Shown: positions 40,670 to 49,781, counted from the first letter of the stretch. The stretch is DNA of 64,000 nucleotides from Lysobacterales bacterium 63-13 (GCA_001899855.1 MKWR01000031.1:186001-250000), one strand, 5' to 3'. Numbers and translations are program-made. Notes: generated by a model from the sequence alone, not told the origin.

Positions 40670-41821
40670 ATGATCCAGACGGTATGGCCATACCTTGCCG
40701 TGATGCTCCTGTGTGCGGGCATTTTTCCTGCGCTGGAGCGCCGCTTCGACTGGCGCTTTTTCAAGGTGATGCCGCCGATCGTGTTGACCTACCTGCTGGT
40801 CACCGCCCTCGCCGTCGGCGGACTGTGGCAAGTCAACGAGGCGATCCGCGGCGCACAGTCGAGCCTGATTGGGCGACTGGTCCCCGCCCTGCTGTTTCTG
40901 CTGATGATCAATTGCGACCTGCGCGCGATCTACCGGCTCGGGGCGCGCGTGCTCGCCGTATTCTTCTGCACATCATTATGTTTGTTTATTGCTTTCGTGG
41001 TCACGTTCCTGCTCTATCGCGGCTGGTTGGCGGGCGATGCCTGGCAACCACTGGCCGCACTAAGTGGCAGCTGGGTCGGCGGCTCGGCCAACATGATTGC
41101 CGTGAAGCAAGCCATCGGCATGTCCGATTCGCTGCTCGCCATGTCCTTGCTGACCGACGCGCTGGGCTATTCGATCTGGGTGGTCGTGCTGTTTGCAGTC
41201 GCGCCACTGGCACCCGCCTTCAACCGCTGGACGCGCGCGCGATCCAGCGCCGACATGGGCGTCGAGGAACTGCGCAGCAATGCACCGGCGACACCCGACA
41301 GCGTGCTGGTCTGGCTCGGCCTGGCCTTGCTGGTGGGCGCGGGCAGCGCGTCGTTGGCGTCGCTGTTGCCTGTGTCCAGCATGCTTTCGGCCACCACCTG
41401 GACCATTCTGCTTGCGACCGGATGCGGACTGATCGCCGCGCATACCCCGCTGGCACGCTATCCGGGCGCGAGTTCCATTTCCGGCGCGTTGCTGATCGGC
41501 GTGGTCGCGATACTCGCCTCGCAAAGCAATTTTGAAGGTATCGGCGAGGCACCGATGTACCTTTTGTGCGGGCTCACCGTCCTCGTCATCCACGCCGTTT
41601 TGCTGATCCTCGCGGCGCGCGTTTTCCATTTCGATCTTTATCTGTGCGGCATCGCCTCGCTGGCGCATGTCGGTGGCGTCGCCGCGACGCCACTGCTTGC
41701 GGCCAGCTACGCGCGTGCGCTGGTGCCGGTCGGAATCCTGCTTGCCCTGCTCGGATATATCCTCGGCACCGGCTTTGGTCTGCTGGTCGCCTCGATCCTG
41801 TCGGCGCTGGCACTTCCCTGA
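40670..41821 (+). CDS. DUF819 family membrane protein
   Basis: A 383-residue protein with ten to eleven membrane helices. It has the DUF819 (YjcL-like) signature LSGSWVGGSANMIAVKQAIG and AHVGGVAATPLLAASYAR, resembling the two re-entrant halves of sodium-coupled transporters. Function is not established. In other genomes the family often neighbours dipeptide epimerases, which suggests transport of a murein-derived compound; this is inference. It opens the + arm and is 13 bases before the NlpC/P60 gene. Confidence 0.85.
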   Translation: MIQTVWPYLAVMLLCAGIFPALERRFDWRFFKVMPPIVLTYLLVTALAVGGLWQVNEAIRGAQSSLIGRLVPALLFLLMINCDLRAIYRLGARVLAVFFCTSLCLFIAFVVTFLLYRGWLAGDAWQPLAALSGSWVGGSANMIAVKQAIGMSDSLLAMSLLTDALGYSIWVVVLFAVAPLAPAFNRWTRARSSADMGVEELRSNAPATPDSVLVWLGLALLVGAGSASLASLLPVSSMLSATTWTILLATGCGLIAAHTPLARYPGASSISGALLIGVVAILASQSNFEGIGEAPMYLLCGLTVLVIHAVLLILAARVFHFDLYLCGIASLAHVGGVAATPLLAASYARALVPVGILLALLGYILGTGFGLLVASILSALALP

Positions 41822-41834
41822 AGGCAACTCGATC

Positions 41835-43259
41835 ATGAACCTGTTTCGACTCCTGCTTGCCGCCCTTTTCGTGCTTGGTACGCCGACGTCGTTCGCGCGC
41901 GAAACGCCGACCCCGGCAGTCGAACTTGGTGGCGTCGGCGTCAGCGACGCGCAGCTTGGTGCCGACTACTGGATTGCGCGCCAGACTGCTGCCGATCAGG
42001 TGATCCTCGGTCGCAGTGGGATTCTGGCGCAGAACGCGCAACTCATGCGCGAGGATGCGTCGATGCACGACCTGCGCGGCTTGTCGTCGACGCTGGATCG
42101 CAAGCAGGTCGCGACCTGGATCGAAGGACTTGCCGACGCGCCACAGTCGCCGCTCTACGACGTCGATGGAAAACCCGTCGCTGCAACCGTGCTCGAAGCC
42201 ATCCTCGCCAACCGGCAACTGGATGGCATACCCGCGTCGCAAGCGACGCGCTATGGTCTGGTCGTGCAGCGCGCCGACCTGCGCACCTTTCCGACCCACT
42301 TGCGGGTGTTCCGTTCGGCCGACGACACCGATATCGACCGTTTCCAGGAAAGCGGCGTGTTTCCCGGCACACCCGTCGTGATTGCGCACGTGAGCGCCGA
42401 TGGTCGCTGGTGGTTCGTGGTCAGCCCGAGCTACGCGGCATGGATCGAGGCCCGCTCCGTCGCCATCGGCACGGCCAAACAGGTGTTCGGCTATGTCGAT
42501 AAGTCACCTTACCGCATCGTCACCGGTGCCAGCGTGCACACGGTCTTCACGCGCGAGGCACCGGCACTCTCGGAACTGCAACTCGACATGGGTGTGCGCG
42601 TTCCGTTGTGGACGGACTGGCCCGCCGAAACGCCGGTAAACGGCCAGCACGCGTATACAGCCCATGTCATCGAACTGCCGACCCGCGGCACCGACGGCAG
42701 CCTCGGCTTCGCGCCGGCCTTGTTGCAGAAGAATGCGGACACGGCCGCCGACTATCTGCCGCTGACCCGCAGCAACATCCTGCGCCAGGCCTTCAAGTTC
42801 CTCGGCGAACGCTACGGCTGGGGCCATGCCTACAACGGGCGCGATTGCAGCGGCTTCGTCGCCGAGGTCTATCGCAGCATGGGCGTCATGATGCCGCGCA
42901 ACACCAGCGACCAGAGCGTGAGCCCGGCCTTCGCAAAACACATCTTCACGGAAGCCGACACGCCCGCGCAACGCAGCGAGGCCGCGCATGCGGCCGAGCT
43001 GGGCGACCTCGTCTATATCCCCGGGCATGTCATGTTGGTCATCGGCAGCATGAACGGTGATCCATGGGTCATCCACGACACCACCGGAGCCACCGTGCGC
43101 ACTGCGGATGGCCGCCGGGTACGCGTGAAACTGAATGCCGTTTCGGTGACGCCCTTGGTTCCGCTGCAATTCAACGACAGCGAATCCTATATCGATCGCA
43201 TGCGCAGCATCGTGCGCATCCGCCCCTTGCCAGCCACGGAAGCGCCAAACCATCCATGA
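41835..43259 (+). CDS. exported NlpC/P60 endopeptidase with SH3 domains (YkfC-like)
   Basis: A 474-residue protein, signal peptide to about Ala22. Order: NlpC/P60 N-terminal stabilising region (about 30-90; YWIARQTAADQVIL), two SH3-like domains (about 130-300) and the NlpC/P60 peptidase domain (about 310-450). The catalytic triad is visible as Cys338 in GRDCSGFVAEVY, His398 in PGHVMLV and His414 in VIHDTTG. Family members cut gamma-D-Glu-DAP bonds in murein peptides. Its stop overlaps the epimerase start (ATGA), as the product (L-Ala-D-Glu) is the epimerase substrate. Confidence 0.9.
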   Translation: MNLFRLLLAALFVLGTPTSFARETPTPAVELGGVGVSDAQLGADYWIARQTAADQVILGRSGILAQNAQLMREDASMHDLRGLSSTLDRKQVATWIEGLADAPQSPLYDVDGKPVAATVLEAILANRQLDGIPASQATRYGLVVQRADLRTFPTHLRVFRSADDTDIDRFQESGVFPGTPVVIAHVSADGRWWFVVSPSYAAWIEARSVAIGTAKQVFGYVDKSPYRIVTGASVHTVFTREAPALSELQLDMGVRVPLWTDWPAETPVNGQHAYTAHVIELPTRGTDGSLGFAPALLQKNADTAADYLPLTRSNILRQAFKFLGERYGWGHAYNGRDCSGFVAEVYRSMGVMMPRNTSDQSVSPAFAKHIFTEADTPAQRSEAAHAAELGDLVYIPGHVMLVIGSMNGDPWVIHDTTGATVRTADGRRVRVKLNAVSVTPLVPLQFNDSESYIDRMRSIVRIRPLPATEAPNHP

Positions 43260-44350
43260 AGATCACCGATATCCGCTTCGGCATGCTGCGCGTGCCCCTG
43301 AAGACGCCGTTCAAGACCGCATTGCGCACGGTCGAAGCGGTCGAAGACATCATCGTCATGATCAATACCGACAGCGGCCATGTCGGTTATGGCGAAGCGC
43401 CGGCAACGGCGGTGATCACCGGCGATACGCACGGCTCGATCATCGATGCGATCCGCCACTACATCTCGCCGCGTCTGCTCGGTGCCGAAATTGCGGATCT
43501 CAATCGCATCACCCATCTGATCCAGGGTTCGATGGAGAAGAATTCAAGCGCCAAGGCCGCCGTGGAGATTGCCGTCTACGATCTCTGGGGCCAGCTTTAC
43601 CAGGCACCGCTGTATCGCCTGCTCGGCGGCGGCGATCCGGTCATCACCACCGATATCACCATCAGTGTCGACTACATCGACAAGATGGTGGCCGACTCGC
43701 TGGCAGCGGTCGAGCGCGGTTTCGAGTCGCTCAAGATCAAGGTCGGCAAGGACATCGGTGTCGACATCGAGCGGGTCAAGGCCATCTACGCGGCGGTCGA
43801 GGATCGCGCCTTGCTGCGCCTCGATGCCAACCAGGGCTGGACGGCCAAGCAGGCCGTGTATGCGCTGCAGACGCTGGAAGACGCCGGCGTGCGCCTCGAA
43901 CTGGTCGAGCAACCAGTCAAGGCCAATGATCTGGACGGCATGAAATACGTCACCGAACGCGTGCACACGCCGATCATGGCGGATGAAAGCGTGTTCGGCC
44001 CGACCGAGGTGATCGAACTGATCCGCATGCGCGCCGCCGACATCATCAACATCAAGTTGATGAAAACCGGCGGCATTTCCAATGCCATCCGCATCGCCGA
44101 CATTGCCGCAATGTACGAGGTGGAATGCATGATTGGCTGCATGCTTGAAACCAGCATCAGCGTCGCCGCCGCCGTGCACGTGGCGGTCGCCAAATCCAGC
44201 GCGATCACCAAGATCGATCTCGACGGGCCCTCGCTGTGCGCCTTCAATCCGGTGGATGGCGGGGTCATCTTCAACGAATCCGAGATCACCATAACGGATG
44301 CGCCGGGGCTGGGAATCCGGGATATTCGCGGACTGGAATTGATCCCCTGA
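43256..44350 (+). CDS. dipeptide (L-Ala-D/L-Glu) epimerase
   Basis: A 364-residue enolase-superfamily enzyme (muconate-lactonising subgroup). The capping domain begins MKITDIRFGMLRVPLKTPFK. The barrel has Lys160/Lys162 in LKIKVGK and metal ligands Asp190 (LDANQGW), Glu218 (VEQPV) and Asp243 (ADESV). The second catalytic Lys is Lys267 in INIKLMKTGG. This spacing fits AE epimerases such as YkfB and YcjG, which turn L-Ala-D-Glu into L-Ala-L-Glu in the cytoplasm. ATGA overlap with the NlpC/P60 gene. Other dipeptides are possible because specificity varies in the family. Confidence 0.92.
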   Translation: MKITDIRFGMLRVPLKTPFKTALRTVEAVEDIIVMINTDSGHVGYGEAPATAVITGDTHGSIIDAIRHYISPRLLGAEIADLNRITHLIQGSMEKNSSAKAAVEIAVYDLWGQLYQAPLYRLLGGGDPVITTDITISVDYIDKMVADSLAAVERGFESLKIKVGKDIGVDIERVKAIYAAVEDRALLRLDANQGWTAKQAVYALQTLEDAGVRLELVEQPVKANDLDGMKYVTERVHTPIMADESVFGPTEVIELIRMRAADIINIKLMKTGGISNAIRIADIAAMYEVECMIGCMLETSISVAAAVHVAVAKSSAITKIDLDGPSLCAFNPVDGGVIFNESEITITDAPGLGIRDIRGLELIP

Positions 44351-44369
44351 GCGGAGCGAGTCGAGGCGA

Positions 44370-45227
44370 ATGTCACCGCTGCTGAAAATCCGCGCCGAAC
44401 GCGACCAGATGTCGGCGATCGAACGCCGCATTGCCGACTTCCTCCTGGAAGAGTCGCATCTGTTGCGCGACTACTCCTCGCAGCAGCTCGCCAATGCACT
44501 GAAGATCAGCCAGTCGAGCGTGGTCAAGTTCAGCCAGAAGCTCGGCTTCAAGGGCTATCCGGATCTCAAGTACTCGATTGGCGAAGCGGTCGCCCGTGGT
44601 GATGCCGCGGATGGCGGTGGCGCGCATGGCAATGGCGAACCGGTGGTCGACGACCCGCATGCGGCGCTGGCCGAAAATCTCTGGTACATCAAAACCCGCG
44701 CCGAACAGGAAACCCGCCTGATCAATCCGGCGAGTGGCATCGATGCGATTGCCAGACTGATCGGCAAGGCCGGCAAGGTCTTTCTCATCGGCCTTGGCGA
44801 AGACGGCATTCCGGCGCGCGCCTTCGCCATGCGCCTGTCCCTGCTCGACATCCTCACCGTGCATCATTTCGATGCGGTGCTGATGACGGCGAGCATCAGC
44901 ACGGCGACCAAGGCCGACGTGCTGATGATCTTCTCCGAGCACGGCCAGCAGACCAACCTGTGCAAGATCAGCCGGCAGTTCCGCGAGCGCCATGGCAACG
45001 TGATCTCAGTGACCCGGCACTCGGCCAACCCCTTGCGCGCGCACGCCGATCATTCACTGCTTGTCTCCGCGCACGACGACCGCGCGCATATCGTGCCGCT
45101 GATCTATCACTCGGCCCTGCGCCATCTGCTCGACATGATCTTCGTGCTGCTCTGCGAAGGTGGCAAGAACCGCCTCGACCAGCTGGAGTCGAATCTCGAG
45201 CGCATCCGCAGCTTGATGGAGCCATGA
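44370..45227 (+). CDS. RpiR/MurR-family transcriptional regulator
   Basis: A 285-residue DNA-binding protein. The N-terminal HTH_6 domain (about 1-78) has SSQQLANALKISQSSVVKFS. A Gly-rich linker follows, then a C-terminal SIS domain (about 120-260; GKVFLIGLGEDGIPARAFAM) which in this family binds phosphosugars. No sugar-phosphate enzyme is in the locus, so the ligand may be unusual. It starts 19 bases after the epimerase and likely controls this locus. MurR, a relative, controls MurNAc use in E. coli. Confidence 0.9.
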   Translation: MSPLLKIRAERDQMSAIERRIADFLLEESHLLRDYSSQQLANALKISQSSVVKFSQKLGFKGYPDLKYSIGEAVARGDAADGGGAHGNGEPVVDDPHAALAENLWYIKTRAEQETRLINPASGIDAIARLIGKAGKVFLIGLGEDGIPARAFAMRLSLLDILTVHHFDAVLMTASISTATKADVLMIFSEHGQQTNLCKISRQFRERHGNVISVTRHSANPLRAHADHSLLVSAHDDRAHIVPLIYHSALRHLLDMIFVLLCEGGKNRLDQLESNLERIRSLMEP

Positions 45228-45236
45228 GGGGCAGGG

Positions 45237-45292
45237 AATGGAGAGCGGGGAATTGGGTAACGGATAGCGGGAAGCGGGACCCATCGCTTCCC
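45237..45292. repeat. degenerate GGGAATN repeat and hairpin after the RpiR gene
   Basis: A run of GGGAATGGAGAGCGGGG AATTGGG-like units (45237-45258) is followed by an 8-base stem (GGGAAGCG 45269-45276 with CGCTTCCC 45285-45292). There is no T-run. It resembles a decayed copy of the atp-operon elements and may separate the + arm into two transcripts. Confidence 0.6.
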
Positions 45293-45361
45293 TCGGGTGG
45301 GCGATGCACTTTTCCAGGCGTCGGGGATAGTCATCTCGAAGCGGCGGCAAGAGGTTGAACG

Positions 45362-46153
45362 ATGATTGAGCGAGCGGGGTGCATGTTTCGCGGCGTCGGT
45401 TTTGCGATCGCCTGCGCGGCCAGTCTGTTTTCCCCCGCGATCCCTGCGGCGGATGCGGCCGACAGCCTGACCGGTGCGCAGCAAATGATTCTTGTCATCA
45501 CGCCGGATTGGGACAGCACGCAGGCAAGCTTGCGCCGGTTTGAACGACACGACGGGCAATGGCAGGCGGTTTCGCTGCCGCAGCCGGTGGTCATCGGCAA
45601 ATCCGGTGCTGCCTGGGGGCTTGGCCTGCATGCGCCGCAGCCCGGCCCGCAGAAACGCGAGGGCGATGGGCGTGCGCCGGCCGGGATTTTCTCGATTGGC
45701 CCGGCCTTTGGCTACGCGTCATCGGTAGCGACCAAACTCGACTACCAGCCAATGACGGCAGCGGACTACTGCATCGATGTCAGCGACTCGCCGCTGTACA
45801 ACCAGATCGTCGATGCCGGAAAAGTGGGCGCACAGGCGATCGCGGGTTCAACCGAGCCGATGCGCCGCGATTTGCACGCCGCTGGCGACCCGCGCTACAA
45901 GCTTGGCTTTGTCATCGCGCATAATGCGCAGCGCAAGCCTGGTGGCGGCAGTTGCATTTTTGCCCATTTGTGGAAAAGCGCGGATTCGGCCACTGCCGGA
46001 TGCACAGCGATGGCCGAGCCGATCATGCGCGAACTGCTGGACTGGATTGACCCGACGCGACAGCCGGCGTTTGTCCTGCTGCCGCGTGCCGAATACCAGC
46101 GCTTGCGCCAGACATGGAAGCTTCCTCGCCTTGACGACAATGCTCCGCGATGA
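45362..46153 (+). CDS. exported L,D-transpeptidase-like (YkuD) protein
   Basis: A 263-residue protein with signal peptide to about Ala32. The YkuD-like domain (about 45-220) has His202 in IFAHLW and the nucleophile Cys214 in TAGCTAM. The usual S-x-GC-x-R motif is changed (TAGCTAM, no Arg), so activity or specificity may differ from cross-linking enzymes. The ribosome binding site AAGAGG precedes ATG 45362. Within the locus it could be an L,D-carboxypeptidase or endopeptidase. Confidence 0.82.
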   Translation: MIERAGCMFRGVGFAIACAASLFSPAIPAADAADSLTGAQQMILVITPDWDSTQASLRRFERHDGQWQAVSLPQPVVIGKSGAAWGLGLHAPQPGPQKREGDGRAPAGIFSIGPAFGYASSVATKLDYQPMTAADYCIDVSDSPLYNQIVDAGKVGAQAIAGSTEPMRRDLHAAGDPRYKLGFVIAHNAQRKPGGGSCIFAHLWKSADSATAGCTAMAEPIMRELLDWIDPTRQPAFVLLPRAEYQRLRQTWKLPRLDDNAPR

Positions 46154-46202
46154 TGCTGGCACGCGCCGCCCACAAACCTGATCCCGAGCCGAGTTCCTGC
46201 CC

Positions 46203-47465
46203 ATGTCGATGACCACACGAATCCTGCTCGGCCTCGCCCTCGGTGCGATCCTTGGCCTCGGCCTTGCCTGGTTCGACCCGGCCCTGGCGAAGACCGCCGC
46301 GGCCATTGCGCAGCCGGTCGGTCGCCTCTGGCTGAATGCCTTGCAGATGACCGTGGTGCCTCTGGTGCTGGCCCTGGTCATCATTGGCGTGAGTGCCGCC
46401 AATGACGCTGCCGCATCCGGGCGCACGGCACGACGGGCGATGGTCGTCTTCGCCCTGCTGCTGGCGGCAGGTGCGATGTTCGCGGCAATTGCTGCACCGC
46501 TGCTGCTGTCCTTGCTGCCACGTGATCCGGTCCTCATCGAACATCTGCGCGCGGCCATTCCGGATGCCGGCACTACCACCAGCGCCGTCGGTCTCGGTGA
46601 CTGGTTCACGGCGATCATTCCGGCCAATGCCATAGCCGCCGCGGCGCAAAGCGCGATGTTGCCGCTGGTTGTCTTCGCCCTGTTCTTCGGCTTTGCCCTG
46701 ACCCGCATCGAGGCCATGCGCCGCGCGCGCATGGTCGAATTCTTCCAGACCATCGCCGACATCATGATCGTCATCGTGCACTGGGTGTTGTGGGCGGCAC
46801 CGCTGGGCGTGTTCGCCCTCGTCCTCGCCGTCTGCGCCACTGCCGGCGGCAGTGTGATCAGTGCGCTGGGCTGGTACATCGCCTTGCTGTGCAGCCTCTA
46901 CATCACCATCACCCTGCTGATGTATCCGCTTGCGGTGATTGCCGGTGGCGTGCGCCTGCGCCGGTTTGCGGCGGCCATCCTGCCGGCGCAGGTCGTTGCG
47001 GCGAGCACGCAATCCTCGCTCGCCTCGTTGCCGGCGATGATCGAAAGCGCGCGCGGGCGTCTCGATCATCCGCCCGCCGTGGCGGCCCTGGTATTGCCGA
47101 TGGCGGTGTCCCTGTTTCGCATCACCAGCCCGGTGCAATACATCGGTGCGGCCTCGTTCATTGCCTGGATCCATGGCATCGACGTTCCAGCCGCACAGAT
47201 TGCCGCCGCTGCGGCGCTGGCCGTGGTGATCAGTCTCGGCTCGGTGGGTTTGCCGGGCCAGGTCAGCTTCATGGCGACGACAATGCCGGTGACCTCGGCC
47301 ATGGGCTTGCCGCTGGATCCGCTGGGCCTGTTGCTCGCGGTCGACACCATCCCCGATGTCTTTGCCACGGTCGGCAATGTCAGCGCCGACCTGACCGCGA
47401 ACACCATTGTCGCGCGCCGCCACAGCGAGGATCCGTCCGTGGAAGGGGTTGCCGCGGACACCTGA
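46203..47465 (+). CDS. dicarboxylate/amino acid:cation symporter (DAACS family)
   Basis: A 420-residue inner-membrane protein with about eight helices and two hairpins. It shows the Ser-rich re-entrant motif ASTQSSLASLP and the Na+-site helix region in NVSADLTANTI. The family carries glutamate, aspartate, dicarboxylates, serine/alanine and sometimes dipeptide-like compounds. It starts 49 bases after the YkuD-type gene. Uptake of glutamate or alanine freed in the periplasm would fit. Confidence 0.9.
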   Translation: MSMTTRILLGLALGAILGLGLAWFDPALAKTAAAIAQPVGRLWLNALQMTVVPLVLALVIIGVSAANDAAASGRTARRAMVVFALLLAAGAMFAAIAAPLLLSLLPRDPVLIEHLRAAIPDAGTTTSAVGLGDWFTAIIPANAIAAAAQSAMLPLVVFALFFGFALTRIEAMRRARMVEFFQTIADIMIVIVHWVLWAAPLGVFALVLAVCATAGGSVISALGWYIALLCSLYITITLLMYPLAVIAGGVRLRRFAAAILPAQVVAASTQSSLASLPAMIESARGRLDHPPAVAALVLPMAVSLFRITSPVQYIGAASFIAWIHGIDVPAAQIAAAAALAVVISLGSVGLPGQVSFMATTMPVTSAMGLPLDPLGLLLAVDTIPDVFATVGNVSADLTANTIVARRHSEDPSVEGVAADT

Positions 47466-47550
47466 GGCGGGGGCGGCGACAGTCCACTTCAGCGACGCCG
47501 GCATGCGATGCCAGCGCCACGATCGCAGCGCGCCCGGCGCACCTGCGGAT

Positions 47551-48285
47551 TCAGCTGCGCTTGCCGAATGCGCCGAGCAAACCTGCGCCTGCCTGCAGCA
47601 TTTCGCCCATGCTGATTTCGCCGTCACCGTCGCTGTCGAGCACGCCGCTGAGCAGTCCGCCGACGCCGCTCTGCTGCAGGCGATGGTTTTCCTGGCCGAG
47701 CATGCCGCTGAGGGCGTTCGCATCGAGGCCCTGCTTTTTCGTCATGTTGCCCAGCGCCGCCATGACGATCGGCGCAAGCATGGCCAGCAATTGCGCCGCA
47801 CCGGCACCGCCGAGGCCACTGGTCTCGCCGAGTCCGCGTGCGGCCTGATCGCGGCGCGCACCGAAGATGTGGCCAAGGATGGCACCACCGATGCCGCCGC
47901 CGGCGCTGCCGCCGGAGGAGCCGCCGCCAAGAACCGAGCCGAGCACGTCGCCGATGCCGCCATCTGCGCCGGCCCTGCCGCCGCCGCCGAGGACGGAACC
48001 CAGCACATCCCCGATACCGCCGCCTTGCCTGTTGCCGCCACCACCAAGCACCGATCCCAGCAGTCCGCCGATATCGACGCCGGCGTGATCGCGTTCGAGT
48101 GCCGAATGCAGGGCGTTCGCGCCTTGCGGCGAGGTTGCATTGCGTGCCAGTCCGCCCATCAACAAGGGCAAGGCCTGCTGGATGGCGTCGCTGGCCTGCG
48201 CCGGATCGATGCCGAGTTGCCCGGCAATGGATTCAATATGGCCTTGATCCATTTGCGCAAAAATTGTTGAAGTCAGGTCACTCAT
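47551..48285 (-). CDS. DUF937 protein with glycine-rich repeats and a C-terminal EF-hand
   Basis: A 244-residue protein. The N-terminal DUF937 helical region (about 1-75) contains GIDPAQASDAIQQALPLLMGGLARNA. Three copies of a GGIGDVLGSVLGGG-like unit follow (about 72-125). A second helical part has LLAMLAPIVMAALGN. A single calcium-binding loop near the end reads DSDGDGEISMGE. Function unknown; no signal peptide. It is convergent with the symporter gene. Confidence 0.8.
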   Translation of the reverse strand: MSDLTSTIFAQMDQGHIESIAGQLGIDPAQASDAIQQALPLLMGGLARNATSPQGANALHSALERDHAGVDIGGLLGSVLGGGGNRQGGGIGDVLGSVLGGGGRAGADGGIGDVLGSVLGGGSSGGSAGGGIGGAILGHIFGARRDQAARGLGETSGLGGAGAAQLLAMLAPIVMAALGNMTKKQGLDANALSGMLGQENHRLQQSGVGGLLSGVLDSDGDGEISMGEMLQAGAGLLGAFGKRS

Positions 48286-48435
48286 GTCTGCAGTCCATTT
48301 CAGGGGGGGATGGCCACGCTACCATTGCCTCGCCTCGACTGCCCGGGGGAATGCGCCGGCATGCGTCAAAGATCGTGACGTAGGCGTTGCCCTGGGCTAA
48401 CTATTGCCGAAGCCGCGTGCCGCAGGGATTCAGCC

Positions 48436-48783
48436 ATGACAGACATCGATCCGCGATTCGCGGCCTTGCAGGCCCGCTATCGTGCCTCCCTTGCCGGCAA
48501 GCGCGCCGACATCGAGCAGGCATGGCAGGCCTTGGGCGCGGACTGCAGCGATACCGCCAGCCAGGCAGCCTTGCTTGCAGTGGTGCATCGCCTGGCCGGA
48601 TCGGCCGAATCCTATGGCTTTGACGGGATCGGTCGCCTTGCCGCGCAGTTGGACAGGCAACTGGAACCGATTCGTGGCAACGCCAATCCGGCGCAGCGAA
48701 GCGCGGCCCTGTGCGCGATGCGCGATGCCCTTGCCCGCCCCATTGAGGATCTGCTGGCCGAACTCCAGCGTGGCGCGGCGTGA
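48436..48783 (+). CDS. stand-alone Hpt (histidine phosphotransfer) domain protein
   Basis: A 115-residue helical protein with the phosphoryl-accepting His51 in VVHRLAGSAESYGF, the Hpt signature HxLxGxA. It would pass phosphate between hybrid kinases and response regulators; neither is close by. The ATG at 48436 is preceded by a weak AGGGATT site. It sits between a DUF937 gene and arginase with no overlap. Confidence 0.83.
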   Translation: MTDIDPRFAALQARYRASLAGKRADIEQAWQALGADCSDTASQAALLAVVHRLAGSAESYGFDGIGRLAAQLDRQLEPIRGNANPAQRSAALCAMRDALARPIEDLLAELQRGAA

Positions 48784-48860
48784 TGCCCGGTGTACGACGG
48801 GTGGTTCGCCTTGCGCCGGGCTGAACGCTATCCTGCACGCCCGGATTGTGGATCAAGACC

Positions 48861-49781
48861 ATGCAAGCAAAGTCCCTGGTATCCCTGATTGGCGCACCGA
48901 CCGACATTGGTGCCGGTCATCGTGGCGCGTCGATGGGTCCTGAGGCCCTGCGTGTGGCCGGCATTGCCGAAGCCCTGACCCAGCGTGGCATCGAGGTGAT
49001 CGATCGCGGCAACCTGACCGGCCCGATGAACCCCTGGAGCGGCCCGGTTTCGGGCTATCGCCACCTGGCCCAGGTGGCGGAATGGAATCGCCTGGTCATG
49101 CATGCGGTCAGCACTGAACTGGCCCAGGATCGCCTGCCGGTCCTGCTTGGCGGCGACCATTGCCTGGCCATCGGATCGATCACCGCCGTGGCCCGGCATT
49201 GCCGCGAGCGCGGCAAGCGCCTGCTGGTGCTCTGGCTTGATGCGCATGCCGACTACAACACCTGCGATGTCACCCCTTCGGGCAATATCCATGGCATGCC
49301 GGTGGCCTGCCTGTGCGGACTCGGCCCGCGCGAGCTGACCGAACTCGGTGGCAGCGCACCGGCGCTGTCGCCGGACTGCATCCGCCAGATCGGCATCCGC
49401 TCGGTCGACACCGGCGAGAAAAAGCTGGTCCGCGATGCCGGGCTGGACATCTACGACATGCGCTACATCGACGAGATCGGCATGAAGCGGGTGATGGAAG
49501 AGGCGCTGGCCGACATCGACGACAACACCCACGTGCATGTCAGTTTCGATGTCGACTTCCTTGATCCCGGCATTGCCCCGGGCGTCGGCACGACCATTCC
49601 GGGCGGGCCGAACTACCGCGAAGCGCAGTTGTGCATGGAGATGATCGCCGATCGCGGCGGCATGGGCTCGCTGGACATCATGGAGCTCAACCCCGCGTTC
49701 GATGACCACAATCGCACGGCCGTGCTCGCCGTTGACCTGGTCGAGAGCCTGTTTGGCAAGAGCACCTTGATGCGCGATTGA
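48861..49781 (+). CDS. rocF: arginase
   Basis: A 306-residue ureohydrolase. Manganese ligands are in GGDHCLA, DAHADYN and SFDVDFLDPG, in the standard order and spacing. Length matches bacterial arginases (about 300). It hydrolyses L-arginine to ornithine and urea in the cytoplasm. ATG 48861 is preferred to a TTG at 48846. The following 297 bases (49782-50078) hold no gene; a 10-base inverted repeat GCGCCAAGCG (49842-49851)/CGCTTGGCGC (49886-49895) is the only structure seen. Confidence 0.93.
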   Translation: MQAKSLVSLIGAPTDIGAGHRGASMGPEALRVAGIAEALTQRGIEVIDRGNLTGPMNPWSGPVSGYRHLAQVAEWNRLVMHAVSTELAQDRLPVLLGGDHCLAIGSITAVARHCRERGKRLLVLWLDAHADYNTCDVTPSGNIHGMPVACLCGLGPRELTELGGSAPALSPDCIRQIGIRSVDTGEKKLVRDAGLDIYDMRYIDEIGMKRVMEEALADIDDNTHVHVSFDVDFLDPGIAPGVGTTIPGGPNYREAQLCMEMIADRGGMGSLDIMELNPAFDDHNRTAVLAVDLVESLFGKSTLMRD

